This document shows positions 52,750 to 60,625 of a stretch of DNA of 64,000 nt, piece by piece. The stretch comes from Derxia gummosa DSM 723 (GTDB taxonomy: Bacteria > Pseudomonadota > Gammaproteobacteria > Burkholderiales > Burkholderiaceae_E). Each line of letters opens with the position of its first letter. The stretch's first letter is position 1. The notes under the pieces are model-generated. The model was not told the origin of the DNA and did no database searches. It was given only the letters and a program-made list of their open reading frames with translations. The stretch lies in NCBI RefSeq assembly GCF_000482785.1, contig NZ_AXWS01000013.1, positions 124,001 through 188,000 of the forward strand, written 5' to 3'. Both the position numbers and the translations under genes were made by a program.

Positions 52750-53447
52750 CCACCGACACCCAGCCCGCCCGCCTGCTCGTCATCGAGGACGACGCCGCGA
52801 TCCGGCGCTTCGTGCGGCTCGCGCTCGAAGCCGAGGGTCACGAGGTGGTCGAGGCCGACGGCTGGCGGCGCGGCCTCATCGACGCCGGCACGCGCCGGCC
52901 CGATCTCGTCGTGCTCGACCTCGGCCTGCCCGACGGCGACGGCATCGACCTCATCCGCGACCTGCGCGGCTGGTCGGCCATGCCGGTCATCGTGCTGTCG
53001 GCGCGCGGCGCCGAGGCTGACAAGATCGCCGCGCTCGACGCCGGCGCCGACGACTATCTCGTCAAGCCCTTCGGCGCCGGCGAACTGGCCGCACGCGTGC
53101 GCGCCCAGTTGCGCCGCCACGCGCGCACCGCCGAGGCCGGCGCCGACACCGCGATCGAGTTCGGCCGCCTGCGGCTCGACCTGCTCGCGCGCGCCGTCAC
53201 GCGCGACGGCGCGCCGCTGCATCTCACGCCGATCGAATACCGGCTGCTCGTGCAGCTCGCCACCCAGCCGGGCCGCGTGCTCACGCATGCGCAACTGCTG
53301 CGCGCCGTCTGGGGCCCGGGCCATGCCGAGGACACGCACTACGTGCGCGTGCACATGGCCAACCTGCGCCGCAAGGTCGAGGACGACGCCTCGCGGCCGA
53401 GGCATCTGGTGACGGAGGCGGGCGTGGGCTACCGCTTCGTGGCCTGA
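52746..53447 (+). CDS. kdpE: Response regulator KdpE
   Basis: 233 residues; ATG overlaps the kdpD stop. Receiver with the acid pair EDD (14-16), Asp58 (LVVLDLGLPDGDG) and LVKPFGAGELAARV. OmpR-type winged helix with LTPIEYRLLVQLATQPGRVL, LRAVWGPGHAEDTHYVRVHM and the closing EAGVGYRFV. It activates kdp under potassium limitation. The three TCTTGA-like half-sites at 45037-45074 are candidate targets. Confidence 0.96.
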   Translation: MTTDTQPARLLVIEDDAAIRRFVRLALEAEGHEVVEADGWRRGLIDAGTRRPDLVVLDLGLPDGDGIDLIRDLRGWSAMPVIVLSARGAEADKIAALDAGADDYLVKPFGAGELAARVRAQLRRHARTAEAGADTAIEFGRLRLDLLARAVTRDGAPLHLTPIEYRLLVQLATQPGRVLTHAQLLRAVWGPGHAEDTHYVRVHMANLRRKVEDDASRPRHLVTEAGVGYRFVA

Positions 53448-53472
53448 GCGGGCCGGCGACGACTCGGCCCAG

Positions 53473-54648
53473 TCACTGCGCCACCGCCGTCCAGCCCCCG
53501 CCCGCTCGCGCCGAGCGCACGCAGGCCTCGACGAACGCCAGCCCCTTCACGCCATCCGCCGCGCCCGGCACGCGGCGCGCGTGATCGCTGGCCTCGGTGC
53601 CGAAACGGCGCGCGCGGATCAGCTCGGCCGCGTCGGAATAGATGTTGGCGAAGGCTTCGAGCACGCCCTCGGCCTGTCCGGCCTTGATGCGCGTCGCGCG
53701 CTTCGCGGCATCGCTGGTCCAGGGTTCGCCGCGCCGCACGACCACGCGCGGGCCGTCCTGCGGCGCGATCACGAGTTCCTCCGGCTGCTCCTGGTTCCAG
53801 TGCAGCGCCGCCTTCGAACCGTAGACGCTGATCTTCAACCCGTGCCGGTTGCCCGCCGCGACGATGCTGGCCCACAGCGAGCCGCGCGCGCCCGAGTCGA
53901 AGCGCAGCAGCGCATGCGCGTTGTCGTCGCTGCCCCGGCCCTCGACCAGCGTGTTCACGTCGGCCGCGACCTCGGCCACCTCCAGCCCGGTGATGTAGCG
54001 CGCGAGCTGGTGCGCATGCGTGCCCACGTCGAGCAGCACCGACGACACGCCGGCCTGGGCCGGATCGGTGCGCCATGCAAGCGCTTTCGCGCCCGCGCGT
54101 TCGAGCGGATGGGTGCCGAAGCCCGCCGCGTGCTCGACCTGCACCACGCGCACCGCGCCGATCTCGCCGGCCGCGACGCGCTCGCGCGCCTCGCGCACCA
54201 TCGCGTGGCCGCTGTAGTTGTGCGTGAGCACGAAGCCCGGGCCGTCGGGCCGCAGCGCCGCCGCGAGCCGGCGCGCCTCGGCGAGGTCGGTGGCGAGCGG
54301 CTTGTCGCAGATCACGTCGATGCCCGCCGCCAGAAAGGCCAGCGCCGCCGGCACGTGCTGGGCATTGGGCGTGGCGATGGCCACGGCGTGGATGCCGTCG
54401 GCCCGCGCCGCCTCGGCGCGCGCCATCGTCTCGAAATCGCCGTACAGCCGGTCGGGCGCGATACCGATCGCCGCGCCCGCCGCCGCGTTGCGCGCCGCGT
54501 CGCGCGAGAACACGCCCGCGACGATCTCGAACTGGCCGTCGAGCGTGGCGGCATAGCGGTGGGTCGAGCCGATGCCCGAATCGAGGCCGCCGCCGACGAA
54601 GCCGAGCCGCAGGCGCTCGGCGGGGGTGCTGCGTTGTCTGAAGTTCAT
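53473..54648 (-). CDS. Gfo/Idh/MocA-family oxidoreductase
   Basis: 391 residues from ATG 54648. Rossmann domain (LGFVGGGLDSGIGSTHRYAA, VAIATPNAQHVPAALAFLAA, VICDKPLATDLAEARRLAAA with the conserved C-D-K-P). The substrate domain has VSSVLLDVGTHAHQLARYIT, where the His pair fits the catalytic position. It likely oxidises a sugar or inositol-like polyol with NAD(P). It is divergent from a LysR gene. No transport genes lie nearby, so the pathway is unclear. Palindrome copy 16 (54076-54089) codes AKALAW. Confidence 0.9.
   Translation of the reverse strand: MNFRQRSTPAERLRLGFVGGGLDSGIGSTHRYAATLDGQFEIVAGVFSRDAARNAAAGAAIGIAPDRLYGDFETMARAEAARADGIHAVAIATPNAQHVPAALAFLAAGIDVICDKPLATDLAEARRLAAALRPDGPGFVLTHNYSGHAMVREARERVAAGEIGAVRVVQVEHAAGFGTHPLERAGAKALAWRTDPAQAGVSSVLLDVGTHAHQLARYITGLEVAEVAADVNTLVEGRGSDDNAHALLRFDSGARGSLWASIVAAGNRHGLKISVYGSKAALHWNQEQPEELVIAPQDGPRVVVRRGEPWTSDAAKRATRIKAGQAEGVLEAFANIYSDAAELIRARRFGTEASDHARRVPGAADGVKGLAFVEACVRSARAGGGWTAVAQ
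54076..54089. repeat. 14-bp dispersed palindrome, copy 16
   Basis: Minus strand CGAAAGCGCTTGCA in codons GCG AAA GCG CTT GCA TGG (AKALAW). Confidence 0.7.
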
Positions 54649-54765
54649 GGCGTCTCCGCGTGGCTGGCCGGGCGCGCGGCCCGGCGGGGGAAGGGGGAGC
54701 GCCAAGGCTATTCACTCCCGGACGATGCAGAATCCACCGATCCGTGGCCTAAAGGACAACGTTTC

Positions 54766-55671
54766 GTGAACAATGAACCGCAAGTGGCCGACCTGCGCGT
54801 GTTCTGCGCGGTCGCGCAATCGGGCAGCTTCGCGGCCGCCGCCGCGCGGCTCGGCACCTCGCCGGCGCACGTCAGCAAGCGCATCGGCATCCTCGAAGGG
54901 CAGCTCGGCGTGCGGCTGTTCCACCGCACGACGCGGCGGGTGCAACTCAGCGCCGAGGGCGAGACCGCGCTCGACCAGGCGCGCCGCGTGCTCGACGAAA
55001 TGGACGCGCTCGGCGAGCTGGTGGGCGCGGGCCGGCGCGAACTGACCGGGCCGCTGCGCATCGCCACCAGCGTGCGGCTCGGGCGCGAGCATGTCGCGCC
55101 GCTGCTGTCGGCCTTCGGCGCGCGCCATCCGGCGCTCGACCTGTGGCTGGAGCTGGTGGACCGGCCGGTCGATCTCCAGGCCGAGGGCTTCGACATCGAC
55201 CTGCGCATGGGCGAGCCGGCCGAGCCGCGCGTCATCGCGCATCTGATCGCGCGCAACAGCCGCGTGCTGTGCGCCGCGCCCGACTACCTCGCGCGACGCG
55301 GCACGCCGCGCACGCTCGCCGACCTCGCCGGCCACGACTGCCTGCTGTTCCGCGACCGCGACCGCGCCTGGGGCAACTGGCGCCTGCTCGGCCCCGACGG
55401 CATGGCCTCGGTGCGCGTGACCGGGCGCTTCGGCAGCAACCACGCGGACGTGATCCGGCAGTGGTGCCTGGACGGGCATGGCGTGCTGCTGCTCGCGGAA
55501 TGGGACATGGCGCCGCTGCTGGCCGAAGGGCGGCTGGTGCGGGTGCTGCCGGAATGGCGGGAGCCGGCCGATCTGTGGGCGTTGACGACGAGCCGGAGGG
55601 AGCAGTCGGCGAAGGTGGGGGCTTGTCTGGATTGGTTGAAGACGGAATTGAGAGTGAGTCCAGGAGGTTAG
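54766..55671 (+). CDS. LysR-family regulator
   Basis: 301 residues from GTG 54766, preceded by AAAGGAC; no in-frame ATG fits. HTH: FCAVAQSGSFAAAAARLGTS, PAHVSKRIGILEGQLGVRLF, HRTTRRVQLSAEG. The effector domain has VDRPVDLQAEGFDIDLRMGE and YLARRGTPRTLADLAGHDCL, typical of the CrgA/TrpI-like subgroup. It is probably the regulator of the divergent Gfo/Idh gene. Its 3' end marks the left edge of the low-GC island; GC falls sharply after 55672. Confidence 0.9.
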   Translation: MNNEPQVADLRVFCAVAQSGSFAAAAARLGTSPAHVSKRIGILEGQLGVRLFHRTTRRVQLSAEGETALDQARRVLDEMDALGELVGAGRRELTGPLRIATSVRLGREHVAPLLSAFGARHPALDLWLELVDRPVDLQAEGFDIDLRMGEPAEPRVIAHLIARNSRVLCAAPDYLARRGTPRTLADLAGHDCLLFRDRDRAWGNWRLLGPDGMASVRVTGRFGSNHADVIRQWCLDGHGVLLLAEWDMAPLLAEGRLVRVLPEWREPADLWALTTSRREQSAKVGACLDWLKTELRVSPGG

Positions 55672-55735
55672 CGCCGGGCCATTCACCGCGACGTTGGCCC
55701 GTCATTTAGATCCTCCATGAGCATTACCTGCCTTC

Positions 55736-56212
55736 GTGCTGCTTCGAAGGCGGGGCTTGTCGCAGGAACCTTATTGCCCAAGCGTCAATTCCAGTCCGGC
55801 TGGCCAATTGGCACCCCTCCCTGAAGTCAGTTCGATTGCCGATGTTGGCGAGAAGCACACTGGCTGTCGTCAGACCGATGTCGAGCATTTCCATCAGCTG
55901 CCTGCTGCGCGCATCGGCGCGCGCCGCCTCCCGGATCAGCGCATCGTATTCGCCGACACGATCAATAAGGTGCGACCAGCTTCGGCGTCATTATTCTGAC
56001 CGCATGATCCAACTGCTCGAATTGCCGTGCCCGAAAATACGCGCCAGAGCAAGCTTTCATGCCGGGCACGCAAGGTGGAAAAAGCAGCCACGACGCCGAG
56101 CAATTCCTTCCTGCTGATTCGGTTTCACCACGATCACCTTGCCGGATTCATCGACCCCGTGGACAACGAAAACCTGCTTGGCCAGATCAATGCCAACTCG
56201 CACAATTGTCAT
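55736..56212 (-). pseudogene. IS110-family transposase remnant
   Basis: Read on the minus strand from ATG 56212: MTIVRVGIDLAKQVFVVHGV is the IS110 N-terminus with its catalytic Asp (GIDLAK). After about 36 codons the match breaks. A second block (about 55760-55976) in a frame with stops between gives RVGEYDALIREAARADARS and LMEMLDIGLTTASVLLANIG, the IS110 C-terminal Transposase_20 domain. The central region, including most of the DEDD core, is gone. It is thus an old, internally deleted copy at the left end of the island. IS110 elements lack terminal repeats, so ends cannot be fixed. Confidence 0.85.
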
Positions 56213-56402
56213 GGACTTCTCTCCGCGAAAGCTCACGCGATGAGATGCAAGAATCGCCTCGTGGCACGTCATTGCCGTTTAGCGACTTCCGCGCCGCAAC
56301 TACGAGACGAGGAAGTCCCTTTCTACAATCAGCCGGCAGAACGAGAATCTGCCACCTGATATTGGCGTGTAGTAAAAACGAAGTTTTGTTCAAGGAGGTT
56401 CC

Positions 56403-56858
56403 ATGCCGCAGACTGAAGTTGATCTGTTCCGTTCGGTTCGCTCTGAACAGTTCCCTTGCGGGACAGTCATCGACGAAAAGCCAGCCCCTGAAGTTCTGTA
56501 TCCCGATTTCGAACCTCGCTTGTTGCCAAGTGGCAAGCGCCGGCAAGCAGATGTCTCGCTCAGTGCGGACAAGCAATGGGTCAGGTCGGGTGGCGGCACC
56601 TCACTGTTCGACCGTCCGAATGTGTTCAAGGCCAAAGGCTGGTCCACGTTCGGCATACCGAGCGGCACTGTTATTCCAGATTCCTTGCTCGTTCGCCTCA
56701 CTGGATTCAATCAGTCATTTCAGGCGAATCACTACCAAATTGAAAGTAGAGTCGATCTCATGCATATCGAAGCATTCAAGGGCGCACTTGATAACCTAGC
56801 CCGTAATGCTGTGGTGAGATCAATCAAACTTGCTCGTCAAAATTTGCCGAAGCAGTAA
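56403..56858 (+). CDS. Tse2-family toxin (orphan T6SS-type effector)
   Basis: 151 residues with a strong AAGGAGG ribosome site. It matches the Pseudomonas Tse2 toxin as I recall it in length and in ordered motifs: LYP-F near residue 33, GGTSLFDR (64-71), IPSGTVIPDSLLVR (85-98), FQANHYQIE (106-114) and GALDNLARNAVVRS (127-140). The TS pair and His110 fall where Tse2 residues needed for toxicity lie. Tse2 is an ADP-ribosyltransferase-fold, NAD-dependent cytosolic toxin injected by type VI secretion. No T6SS gene is within the window. It is followed after 11 bp by a Tsi2-like immunity gene. Low GC against its surroundings indicates transfer. Confidence 0.82.
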   Translation: MPQTEVDLFRSVRSEQFPCGTVIDEKPAPEVLYPDFEPRLLPSGKRRQADVSLSADKQWVRSGGGTSLFDRPNVFKAKGWSTFGIPSGTVIPDSLLVRLTGFNQSFQANHYQIESRVDLMHIEAFKGALDNLARNAVVRSIKLARQNLPKQ

Positions 56859-56869
56859 AGGAGATCATC

Positions 56870-57124
56870 ATGCCTCAAATCAGTGGAAACGCCTTGGTGC
56901 TTCTTATCCAGTTATTGGATGAAAGAATCTCCACCTTGGAGAAGATGATCAGTGAAACCGATGAAGCGGCCGAGGAGCTTGTCGAGTATGAAGACGAATT
57001 ACTGTCATGCATTACTGTGGAGAACGAGTTGATGGTTGCCTATGAGGAAGCTCTTAAGGAAACAGGAAATCTTCCGTCCTATCGGGATCTCACTCCAGGT
57101 CGCCAAACAAAGTCGGCCGGGTAA
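56870..57124 (+). CDS. Tsi2-like immunity protein
   Basis: 84 residues, AAAGGAG ribosome site, 11 bp after the toxin. Very acidic and helical. ALVLLIQLLDERISTLEK parallels the first Tsi2 helix. AYEEALKETGNLPSYRDL (about 57-74) lines up with the Tsi2 C-terminal segment (AYEQAL, G-LP-Y--L). Tsi2 is a small helical dimer that binds and blocks Tse2. Toxin followed by immunity in one transcript is also the layout of a toxin-antitoxin pair. Confidence 0.8.
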   Translation: MPQISGNALVLLIQLLDERISTLEKMISETDEAAEELVEYEDELLSCITVENELMVAYEEALKETGNLPSYRDLTPGRQTKSAG

Positions 57125-57128
57125 TACG

Positions 57129-57153
57129 GACCTGTCAGAAAATTCGTGCTTGC
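57129..57153 (+). repeat. Left terminal inverted repeat of the IS256-like element
   Basis: GACCTGTCAGA....GTGCTTGC matches, in inverse, the ends at 57973-57998 and 58030-58055 (revcomp GGCCTGTCAGA....GTGCTCGC). It begins 5 bp after the immunity gene's stop. Confidence 0.7.
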
Positions 57154-57180
57154 GGCATAACCCCCCGTGAAGGAGTTGCT

Positions 57181-57930
57181 ATGCCCCACAAGCCCAAAGC
57201 GACCGCAGCCAACGCAACCTCCCGACGATTCCGAAGGAATTGCTCGATCAATTGGGCAACGACCCAATAATTGCCGACGCGATCAACACCGCGTCGCTGG
57301 CCTTAAAGAAAGCCCTGATCGGACGCGCGTTCGGCGGTGAATTGAAGCTCCGTAACCGACGCCGTCCTGGCTGAAGTCACTGCTTGGCAGGGCCGACCAC
57401 TCGAATCGATGTATCCGATCGTCTTCTTCGACGCGCTGCACGTGAAGATTCGCGAGGACGCTGGCGTGTGCAACAAATCTGATTAGCCACAGTCGCGATT
57501 ACGCAAACTGGAAGGAACGCAAGACGCTGGCGGTGGCGATCCGACCGATCCACAGCGCGGCGAATGTCAAGGCGGCCGAGGCGGAATTGACCGCATTTTA
57601 ACCAGATCCCCGAGGAACAAATTCTCGACCGTTGGCGCGAGCAGGCGGCGTGCGTGGGACAAGGTGACTCCGTTCTTTGCCTTCCCGCCCGAGACTCGGA
57701 AGATCATCTACACAACGGATGCGCTGGAAAGCGTGAATGCGAAGTTGCGCAAGATCATCAAGACGCGTGGGCATTTCCTGAGCGATGATGCGGCAAGCAA
57801 GGTGATTTGGCTGGCGCTGCGCAATATCATGGCGGATTGGTCGCGCGCCGCACATGACTGGAAAGCGGCGATGAATCAGTTCGCGATTCTTTATTCGGAG
57901 CGATTCATTCAGCCGGGGATTCGGGCTTGA
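57181..57930 (+). pseudogene. IS256-family transposase remnant
   Basis: Starts at ATG 57181 (MPHKPKATAAN) but is frameshifted within 30 codons. A middle block (about 57370-57465) gives [20 protein letters not shown], carrying the first catalytic Asp of the DDE set. Another block follows (WKERKTLAVAIRPIHSAAN), and a clean C-terminus (57667-57930) has FFAFPPETRKIIYTTDALES, LRKIIKTRGHF and QFAILYSERFIQPG. A large central part with the second Asp is missing, and there are at least two frame changes. It is inactive. Terminal repeats flank it. Confidence 0.88.
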
Positions 57931-57941
57931 ATCTGGCCGCT

Positions 57942-58055
57942 GAATCGTTCACAGTGACTGTGCTGAAAGGCCGTGAGCACAGAAAATCTGACAGACCCGA
58001 ATCGTTCAGAGTATCGATTCCGAATGGTCGCGAGCACGGAAAATCTGACAGGCCC
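57942..58055 (+). repeat. Two 57-bp tandem units ending in IS256-like right inverted repeats
   Basis: Unit 1 (57942-57998) and unit 2 (57999-58055) both start GAATCGTTCA and end GAGCAC-GAAAATCTGACAG-CCC. They are equal in length but diverged in the middle. Each ends with a copy of the right terminal repeat, so the element has two nested right ends. Confidence 0.7.
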
Positions 58056-58153
58056 CAGAACAACCCCACGAGCGATCAGATGAGCGCGACTCGGTGACCA
58101 CCACACAACATGTTCCAAACGGGACAGCCTGTTTCACTACCTAAGCATCGAAA

Positions 58154-58894
58154 ATGCCACTCTATTCCCCCTCCAGTCGCAACAGCCACGCCTTCTTGTC
58201 TCGCATTTGGCAGGATCGCGAGCACCTTTCCGAGACCGAATATAAAGGCTTTGTGCAGTTCTTTTATTTGATGTTATGCGGGCATACGGAATGCGTTATT
58301 GCGGAAATAATTCGAATTAGGCTTGAGCATGTAAAAGTTGCGATTCGTCATAGCAGCGTTGCTCCAGTGCAATTCAAAACAGGAGACCATGTAGAAACAG
58401 TCTCGTCTGCTCCTCTTGTAGACTCTGTTTTACAACTCACAGAGGCAATACGACGCGAAGCACAGACTGCGCCACTAAGAAAACTTATCGAACTCATTCC
58501 AAAGGTATTTCCATGCAAGCTCAAGGACGTTATTGGAGACTCTTCCGTAGCCGATTTAGAGGCTCTGGCTGCGTTGAGAAATCTCTTTGCTCACTCCCGC
58601 GATTTTGTCGTCGAATTCGAACTTTCATCCAGCGCCATTTCAGATCTTGGCCCACTAGAAAAGCCAATCAAAGTTCTAAAGTCTGCGAATTTAGTTTCCA
58701 ATGAACCTTTCGGCGGACGCAATTGGAATGAGTTAGTCGACGCAATCCACTCAGACGAAGCGCTGCGCTATTTTTATAAAGCAGCCCAAAGAATAGAATT
58801 AGAAATCTATAAACTTGGCACTTACGGACCATCAAACTTTAATATTCGACGCCTACCACCACTGCCGGACATTGACACGGAGGCATCTGTTTGA
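58154..58894 (+). CDS. HEPN-motif protein of unknown function
   Basis: 246 residues, markedly AT-rich. Mostly helical. LEALAALRNLFAHSRDFVVE contains R142-N-x3-H147, the R-x4-H pattern of HEPN ribonuclease domains (RiboL-PSP/MAE_28990-like), with a preceding helical bundle (YKGFVQFFYLMLCGHTECVI). No signal or TM helix and no DNA-binding part. HEPN proteins occur in toxin-antitoxin, abortive-infection and other defence loci. No nucleotidyltransferase partner is seen. It lies at the right end of the low-GC island, next to the IS256 remnant. The function is inferred from one motif. Confidence 0.5.
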   Translation: MPLYSPSSRNSHAFLSRIWQDREHLSETEYKGFVQFFYLMLCGHTECVIAEIIRIRLEHVKVAIRHSSVAPVQFKTGDHVETVSSAPLVDSVLQLTEAIRREAQTAPLRKLIELIPKVFPCKLKDVIGDSSVADLEALAALRNLFAHSRDFVVEFELSSSAISDLGPLEKPIKVLKSANLVSNEPFGGRNWNELVDAIHSDEALRYFYKAAQRIELEIYKLGTYGPSNFNIRRLPPLPDIDTEASV

Positions 58895-58916
58895 GATTCG
58901 GACTCTCATTAATAAA

Positions 58917-58996
58917 GTCTGCAAAATCTGCCGATAGCGTCAGCAATCACCTAATCTCAATAACAGCTGACACTGGCCAAGCTCGATTTTGCAGAC
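58917..58996. repeat. 12-bp perfect inverted repeat at the island's right edge
   Basis: GTCTGCAAAATC (58917-58928) and GATTTTGCAGAC (58985-58996), 56 bp apart, between the HEPN-motif gene and the dmpH stop. It may be the remains of a mobile-element end or a long-loop terminator; no gene lies in the 131-bp gap. Confidence 0.5.
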
Positions 58997-59025
58997 GTCC
59001 CACCTTAGTTCAAAAACTCTAAACG

Positions 59026-59826
59026 TCACACAAACCGCATCCCCACCCCCCCTAATTCCTGAAACCGCGCAATAACGCTGTCCCCCGCCTTAACCGCCAC
59101 CGCCTCCGTAATCCCCCCACTCATCACGAAGCTCCCCGCCGGCAAGGTTTCGCCAAGCTCGTGAAGAATGTTCACCAGCATCGCCACCGCATCCGCCGGA
59201 TGCCCGAGCACCGCGCCCGACGAGCCCATCGCCACCTGCTCGCCGTTCTTCTCCAGCACGACGCCGAGATTGCCCAGGTCCACCTCCCCCGCGATACGCG
59301 GCCGGCCGCCCGCGACAAACCGCGCGCTCGACCCGTTGTCCGCCACCACGCTCGGCAGATCGAACTTGAAGCCCGAGAACCGCGAATCGATGATCTCGAC
59401 CGCCGGGATCACGAAGTCCGTCGCCTCGATCACTTCCTCGCGCGTGCAGTGCGGGCCGCACAGTTCGGCCTTCGTCATGAAGGCGACCTCGCATTCGACG
59501 CGCGGATGCACGAGGTCGGCGGTCGCGATCGCCTCGCCCTCGCTGCGGAACATGTCGAACATCAGGAAGCCGATGCTCGGCACGTCCACGCCCATCTGCT
59601 TCATCTTGGCGCGCGAGGTGAGGCCGCATTTCCAGCCCACCTGCCGCACGCCGCGTTCGAGCCAGCGGCGGCGCAGTTCCATCTGCACCGCATAGCCGTC
59701 GCCGACGGTCATGCCCGGGTACTCGTCGGTCAGCTTGGGGATCGCATGCGCGCGGCGCTGCGCGCCCTCGACGCGCTCGCACAGCCGCACGACGGCTTCG
59801 CGGTCCAGCGTGATGTCCATGCTCAT
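59026..59826 (-). CDS. dmpH: 4-oxalocrotonate decarboxylase
   Basis: 266 residues from ATG 59826 (overlaps the dmpE stop, ATGA). Matches DmpH in order: LTDEYPGMTVGDGYAVQMEL, WKCGLTSRAKMKQMGVDVPS, YGFL-type IGFLMFDMF, HPRVECEVAFMTK (metal-site Glu), AVEIIDSRFSGFKFDLPSVV, ADNGSSARFV, VLEKNGEQVAMGSSGAVLGH and FVMSGGITEAV. It decarboxylates 4-oxalocrotonate to 2-oxopent-4-enoate with Mg2+, usually in complex with DmpE. The expected next gene (tautomerase dmpI) is missing: the low-GC island follows. Confidence 0.92.
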   Translation of the reverse strand: MSMDITLDREAVVRLCERVEGAQRRAHAIPKLTDEYPGMTVGDGYAVQMELRRRWLERGVRQVGWKCGLTSRAKMKQMGVDVPSIGFLMFDMFRSEGEAIATADLVHPRVECEVAFMTKAELCGPHCTREEVIEATDFVIPAVEIIDSRFSGFKFDLPSVVADNGSSARFVAGGRPRIAGEVDLGNLGVVLEKNGEQVAMGSSGAVLGHPADAVAMLVNILHELGETLPAGSFVMSGGITEAVAVKAGDSVIARFQELGGVGMRFV

Positions 59827-60620
59827 GCGGCACTCCTTCCGGTGAACGAGACGCGGCAGCCGCCCAGGCCGCCGACGATGCAGGCAAGCCGGTCGCCGCC
59901 CGCGACGGGCACCAGCACCGACTGCGAGCCGGAGAGGATCACCTCGCCGGCCTTGAACGGGATGCCGAGCGCGCCGAGCGTGTTGGCGAGCCAGGCGACG
60001 GCGGTGGCGGGCGCGCGCTGCACGGCGGCGCCGGCGCTGGTGCTGATCAGCTCGCCGTTCTTCTCCAGCAGCATGCCGGCGAGCGTGAGGTCGATGCGGC
60101 GCGGATCGCCCTTGGCCTTGCCGAGCACGTACACGCCGCAGGAGGCGTTGTCGGCCACCGTGTCCTGGATGCGGATGTTCCAGCCGGTGATGCGCGAATC
60201 GACGATCTCGAAGCAGGGCGTCACGTAGTCGGTGGCGCGGATCACGTCCATCGGCGTGATGCCGGGGCCGACGAGGTCGTGCTTGAGCACGAAGGCAAGC
60301 TCGGCTTCGGCCTTGGGCTGGATGAGGTCGGACAGGTCGATCGGCTCGTCCTCGCCGCGGACCATGCCCGAGGTGAGGATGCCGAAGTCGGGCTGGAACA
60401 CGCCGAGCATGTCCTGCACCGGCTTGCTGGTCACGCCGATCTTCTTGCCGACGACGGTTTCGCCGGCGGCGAGGCGGCGCGCGATCATGCGCTGCTGGAT
60501 GCGGTAGGCGTCGTCGATCGTGATGTCGGGCTCGCGCAGGCGCAGCGGCTCGACGGTGCGGCGCGCGACGAGGGCGTCGTACAGCTCGTCGCCGTGGCGT
60601 TCGATGGTGGTCTGGTCCAT
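59823..60620 (-). CDS. dmpE: 2-oxopent-4-enoate hydratase
   Basis: 265 residues from ATG 60620 (MDQTTIERHGDELYDALVAR). Signature blocks: IDDAYRIQQRMIARRLAAGE, VVGKKIGVTSKPVQDMLGVF, QPDFGILTSGMV, IQPKAEAELAFVLKHDLVGP (metal Glu), EIVDSRITGWNIRIQDTVAD, NASCGVYVLG and GEVILSGSQSVLVPVAGGD. It hydrates 2-oxopent-4-enoate to 4-hydroxy-2-oxovalerate. It lies 5 bp after dmpC and overlaps dmpH, so the three are one operon for the dehydrogenase branch of catechol meta-cleavage. Confidence 0.93.
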   Translation of the reverse strand: MDQTTIERHGDELYDALVARRTVEPLRLREPDITIDDAYRIQQRMIARRLAAGETVVGKKIGVTSKPVQDMLGVFQPDFGILTSGMVRGEDEPIDLSDLIQPKAEAELAFVLKHDLVGPGITPMDVIRATDYVTPCFEIVDSRITGWNIRIQDTVADNASCGVYVLGKAKGDPRRIDLTLAGMLLEKNGELISTSAGAAVQRAPATAVAWLANTLGALGIPFKAGEVILSGSQSVLVPVAGGDRLACIVGGLGGCRVSFTGRSAA

Positions 60621-60625
60621 GGCGC

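Noticed and set aside
55736-55999. Plus-strand 87-residue frame at the left of the island as a gene
   Set aside because: It is antisense to the IS110 C-terminal block, whose minus-strand translation is clearly transposase.
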